5,790 bases of DNA from an uncultured archaeon (GTDB lineage Archaea > Thermoproteota > Nitrososphaeria > Nitrososphaerales > CALBXV01): assembly GCA_937890045.1 (NCBI GenBank), contig CALBXV010000599.1, forward strand, positions 1-5,790, written 5' to 3'. Below are positions 5,204-5,790 of this stretch, one piece after another (positions within the stretch are counted from its first letter, which is position 1; the number at the start of each line of letters is the position of its first letter). The notes under the pieces were generated by a model. That model was not told where the DNA came from. It made no database searches and saw only the letters and a program-made list of their open reading frames with translations. The translations under genes were made by a program, and so were the position numbers.

Positions 5204-5790
5204 TTAACGACACTTTAAATAAAGCTCTCTTCAGAAAAGATATAAATTTAGATATATCTCATAGATGTACACTAAATTGTAAAGGTTGCATGAGACACCG
5301 TTACAAAGAATTGGGATTAAAAATTCCAGGTGGAGATTTATCATTAGAAAACTTTAAAATGATTTTAGATTGGTTTGATAAAATAAACTTTTGTGGCCAA
5401 GTATCTGACCCAGTAATGCATCCCAAATTCATAGAGTTTTTAAAACTAGTAAAGATACAAAATAAACAAGCTAGCATTCATACAGCAGTTTCACACAAAC
5501 CTATATCTTGGTATGAAAAGGCATTTGAAGCTAATAAGCCAGAATACGATTGGTTTTTTGCATTAGATGGCCTACCCAACGAAAGCCATCAATATAGAAC
5601 AAATCAAAATGGAGAAAAATTATTTGAAATTATGAAATTTGCTGTTAGCAAAAATGTTAAAGTAATATGGCAATATATTGTATTCGATTATAATGAAAAC
5701 CATACAGAAGAAGCCAAACAAATAGCTAATGATAATGGAATGATATTTTTAGAAATGCATACCTCTAGATGGAACAGTGTTGCAAATAAA
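5200..5790 (+). CDS. Radical SAM protein, partial (open at right edge)
   Basis: The first 197 residues are present and the frame runs off the window. DISHRCTLNCKGCMR gives C23-x3-C27-x2-C30 for the radical SAM cluster. The usual GGEP loop is replaced by FCGQVSDPVMHPKF (64-77), which keeps the G, the acidic-Pro pair and the HP of the GGEPxxHP pattern. FFALDGLPNESHQYR (119-133) matches the DG-x-H-x-YR segment common in SPASM-type relatives. Any C-terminal auxiliary-cluster domain would lie beyond the edge. The ATG at 5200 overlaps the stop of the twitch radical SAM gene (ATGA), with only a weak GGA 9 nt upstream, so the pair is probably translationally coupled and may act together. The substrate is unknown. 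Confidence 0.88.
   Translation, partial: MINDTLNKALFRKDINLDISHRCTLNCKGCMRHRYKELGLKIPGGDLSLENFKMILDWFDKINFCGQVSDPVMHPKFIEFLKLVKIQNKQASIHTAVSHKPISWYEKAFEANKPEYDWFFALDGLPNESHQYRTNQNGEKLFEIMKFAVSKNVKVIWQYIVFDYNENHTEEAKQIANDNGMIFLEMHTSRWNSVANK

Noticed and set aside
1..5790. CRISPR, tRNA, attachment site or insertion sequence
   Set aside because: Reading both strands I saw no spaced repeats, no cloverleaf, no transposase-like protein and no terminal inverted repeats.

Overview
The window is a compact, AT-rich, almost gap-free piece of DNA. It most resembles the accessory region of a tailed bacteriophage, probably a marine T4-like myovirus from an uncultured genome. That assignment is inference. 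It rests on gene density, 4-17 nt overlaps between genes, short genes on both strands, T4-type late promoter octamers, and the gene mix (several radical SAM proteins with an SGNH hydrolase, a cupin-type oxygenase and a GNAT protein). No hallmark capsid, tail or replication gene lies inside the window to prove it. I saw no tRNA, rRNA, CRISPR array or insertion sequence, and no gene-free stretch over 300 bases.

Layout. On the plus strand, bases 1-238 hold the 3' end of an unrecognised gene that seems to carry a one-base frameshift. It overlaps by ATGA a very short SDR-like protein (235-675). A minus-strand block then runs from about 4066 down to 659. In transcription order it holds a GNAT-like acetyltransferase, a truncated radical SAM remnant, a complete radical SAM protein, a cupin-type 2OG-Fe(II) oxygenase resembling Asp/Asn hydroxylases, an SGNH/GDSL-type hydrolase, and a small Thr-rich protein without Cys. 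This block meets the plus-strand SDR gene tail to tail with a 17 nt overlap. At about 4066-4079 the strands diverge around a perfect AT palindrome. The plus strand then encodes a twitch-type radical SAM protein (4079-5203) and, by ATGA overlap, a further radical SAM protein that runs off the right edge.

Reading as a whole. Four CxxxCxxC radical SAM motifs occur within about 3 kb: two in complete genes, one in a remnant and one in a gene open at the edge. Around them are an oxygenase, an acetyltransferase, an esterase-like hydrolase and a mini-SDR. This looks like a small modification or biosynthesis cassette acting on a peptide, glycan or small metabolite. The substrate cannot be read from the sequence. 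The small Thr-rich protein looks like a late-expressed virion-type protein, because an exact T4-type late promoter octamer lies 48 nt upstream of its start.
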